Assembly: GCA_937952895.1 (NCBI GenBank)
Contig: CALFYC010000185.1
Location: 1 to 8,079, forward strand
Direction: 5' to 3'
From: an uncultured Neisseriaceae bacterium
GTDB lineage: Bacteria; Pseudomonadota; Gammaproteobacteria; Burkholderiales; UBA11063
DNA length: 8,079 bases
Shown one piece after another: positions 7,003 to 8,079 of the stretch. The notes under the pieces are model-generated. The model searched no databases, was not told the origin of the DNA, and worked only from the letters and a program-made list of their open reading frames with translations. Every line of letters starts with the position of its first letter. The stretch's first letter is position 1. The translations under genes and the position numbers were made by a program.

Positions 7003-7664
7003 TGTAAATGTATTTTGGACATCATTATTTACTTTTGTAAACAATTGTTCGATTTCAGAAATACTTAGATTAGGCTCAATAAACCATAATAAATAAAGAT
7101 TTGGTACTGTTTCATATATAACTTTACTTTTATAATCCTCTGTATCTAAAATAGCATTTTCTGAGCTATTATGGATATAAGTAGCAAATCTTAATTTTAA
7201 GATTTTATAGATTTCATGCTTATTATATTTATATAATAACATCAGAATTACTATGTCATTATAAATAGGCTTATTCTCAAGATTATACTTTTTAAGCCCT
7301 TCATTAATAAGCTCCGAAGATAATATATCGTTACGGATTTTGATAATTTCATCAAATTTGTCTTTATAATAATCAATACTATTATCAAAATACTCTTTTA
7401 AAATTAATTTTTTCCAATATATTATTAATAAGAAAACATTACATATTTATCGCGTAAATGTGATTTCATAGTATTGAATGTATTATTAAAGTTAATATAA
7501 ACTTTTTCGTTAATAAAATCTAAATTAATATCAGATAAGTTTGGATAAAGGAGCGCATGCTTTTTCAATAAAGATTGATCTGATATATTGTATATAGAAT
7601 TACGTAATTGATAATATTTAAAAGTTATGTTATATGAGTTTACAAACTGTTTATGCGCATAAAG
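6997..7664 (-). pseudogene. Frameshifted, start-less gene of unknown function
   Basis: Two overlapping minus-strand frames look like one protein. The downstream frame is open from 7446 to the stop at 6997, well beyond its first ATG at 7242, with segments such as DEIIKIRNDILSSELINEG and ETVPNLYLLWFIEPNLSISE. The upstream frame runs from 7664 to 7428, before its stop at 7425-7427, with LLYPNLSDINLDFINEKVY. They meet at a run of four T on the minus strand (7433-7436). One extra T there would give KYVMFFLLIIYWKK and a continuous reading of about 222 codons. Upstream of Met at 7467-7469 no ATG exists, and the upstream frame runs into the antitoxin promoter and gene, so the 5' end is probably lost. 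A shorter product starting at that Met would be about 157 residues, without a visible ribosome binding site. Leu, Ile, Asn and Lys are abundant. I recognise no family. Confidence 0.5.
7588..7615 (+). promoter_or_regulatory. Putative promoter and operator of the StbD-like antitoxin
   Basis: TTGTAT (7588-7593) and GATAAT (7610-7615) are 16 nt apart and could act as -35 and -10 elements; the -10 matches five of six consensus bases, the -35 only three. Between them lies AATTACGTAATT (7598-7609), a perfect 12-bp palindrome. Antitoxins of this class commonly repress their own promoter by binding palindromes there, so this is a candidate operator. AT-rich DNA produces such matches by chance, so the call is tentative. 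Confidence 0.3.
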
Positions 7665-7897
7665 CTATAGGATTTGCCGACTTAACGTGCAATAGTCGAA
7701 TTATAGATTGTATAAATGAACCAATTGCAATTATAAAAGATGATAACATTAAAGCATATTTAATACCAGAACGAATGATGTATGCTTTTGCAGATTATTT
7801 AGATGATATTAAATTAGTAAAAATGGCAAACAATCGTATTAAAAATTGGGAAGATGCTATGACCGAGGCTATTCAAGTAAATATAGATGATCTTTAA
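7634..7897 (+). CDS. StbD/RelB-like antitoxin (Phd/YefM superfamily), no toxin gene beside it
   Basis: The 87-residue product resembles antitoxins of StbDE/RelBE-type modules, which bind a RelE/ParE-fold toxin and repress their own operon. The N-terminal part (1-50) follows the Phd/YefM pattern: a short lead (TVYAHKAIGFADL), an amphipathic helix, then EPIAIIKDDNIKAYLIP (29-45), which aligns with the family's PVAVLNxNKPxAYLVP block. The C-terminal part (about 50-87) is acidic, with YLDDIKLV and the typical ending VNIDDL, and would bind the toxin. The ATG at 7634 is the first in frame and gives the usual length; no good Shine-Dalgarno sequence precedes it. In complete modules the toxin gene follows directly, but here the next 180 bases hold only a short plus-strand reading of 18 codons and the end of an opposite-strand gene. 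The toxin has probably been deleted. It may be an orphan antitoxin or inactive. Confidence 0.75.
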   Translation: MSLQTVYAHKAIGFADLTCNSRIIDCINEPIAIIKDDNIKAYLIPERMMYAFADYLDDIKLVKMANNRIKNWEDAMTEAIQVNIDDL

Positions 7898-7904
7898 GCA
7901 ATTT

Positions 7905-8078
7905 TTATGAGTGAGAATGGTTTGGAGAATGGGGCCACCCATCACCTTTTTCAAGATGATTAGCTATAGATTTTGTAGTGTGTATAATTTTAGCAACTTC
8001 TTCTTGAGCCTGACCAGCATGTAGTCTTGCCTCAAGTAGGGCAAATTCTGGTTCAAATTCTTCATATGCATTTTTAAC
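7905..8078 (-). pseudogene. XRE/HigA-like antitoxin gene, truncated at its C-terminus, start outside the window
   Basis: From the right edge the minus strand is open for 57 codons to a TAA at 7905-7907. It reads NAYEEFEPEFALLEARLHAG, then QAQEEVAKIIHTTKSIANHLEKG, a helix-turn-helix of the XRE class. This matches HigA-like antitoxins, in which EPEFALLEALIxARxxAGLTQEEVA precedes GTTQSAIARLESG. After the helices family members continue with a segment like HSPSLxTLxxYAxALG; here it breaks down to GDGWPHSPNHSHS and stops, beside the 3' end of the opposite-strand antitoxin gene. The last helices are therefore missing. The toxin partner (HigB/RelE-like) would normally lie upstream, beyond the right edge. 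The start codon also lies off the window; the ATG visible near the edge is out of frame. Confidence 0.65.
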
Positions 8079-8079
8079 T

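Noticed and set aside
6696..7633. tRNA, other structured RNA gene or CRISPR repeats in the long gap after ffh
   Set aside because: No cloverleaf with a TTC loop and acceptor pairing, and no regularly spaced direct repeats could be found by eye on either strand.
7929..7951. ATGGG/CCCAT hairpin followed by five T as a terminator of the antitoxin gene
   Set aside because: The stem has only 5 bp, the T run is separated from it by CACC, and the sequence is accounted for as coding sequence of the XRE gene on the other strand.
7907..7963. Plus-strand reading of 18 codons after the antitoxin (MSENGLENGATHHLFQDD) as a toxin gene
   Set aside because: It is far too short for a RelE/StbE-type toxin of about 80-100 residues and overlaps the coding part of the opposite XRE gene.

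Overview
The window looks like the chromosome of an AT-rich proteobacterium, most likely a low-GC member of the Betaproteobacteria. That placement is an inference from memory of signature stretches: IspH carries CYATQNRQDAVK and MIGHKGHPEVEGTMGQ, Ffh carries DEAMMNEI followed by LFVADAMLGQDAVNTAKAFN, and IleS is the bacterial type with a C-terminal C4 zinc finger. No alignment or tree could be run here.

Positions 93-6695 hold a tight, same-strand housekeeping block: ribF, ileS, lspA, ispH, ffh. It starts just after an intrinsic terminator (54-80) that closes whatever gene lies to the left. Gaps between genes are 31, 53, 2 and 10 nt, so the five genes are probably co-transcribed. They cover FMN/FAD synthesis, charging of tRNA-Ile, removal of lipoprotein signal peptides, the last step of the MEP isoprenoid pathway and SRP targeting of membrane proteins. 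The first four form a classic proteobacterial cluster, here without the fkpB gene that E. coli has between lspA and ispH. The presence of ffh at the end is the only unusual part of the arrangement.

From 6696 to the right edge the character changes. The DNA is more AT-rich, intact genes are scarce and fragments are common. About 300 bases after ffh hold several inverted repeats and an open stretch with no start codon. Next, on the minus strand, is a broken gene of unknown function whose two halves are in different frames; one missing base in a T run would account for the break. On the plus strand follows a small StbD/RelB-like (Phd/YefM superfamily) antitoxin with no toxin gene beside it. The right edge holds the C-terminal part of a minus-strand XRE/HigA-like antitoxin gene that loses the normal family ending beside the StbD-like gene. 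The region reads as a decaying accessory segment with remnants of two toxin-antitoxin modules. I found no convincing new biological system; the most interesting points are the orphan antitoxin with a palindrome in its putative promoter and the single-base break in the unknown gene.
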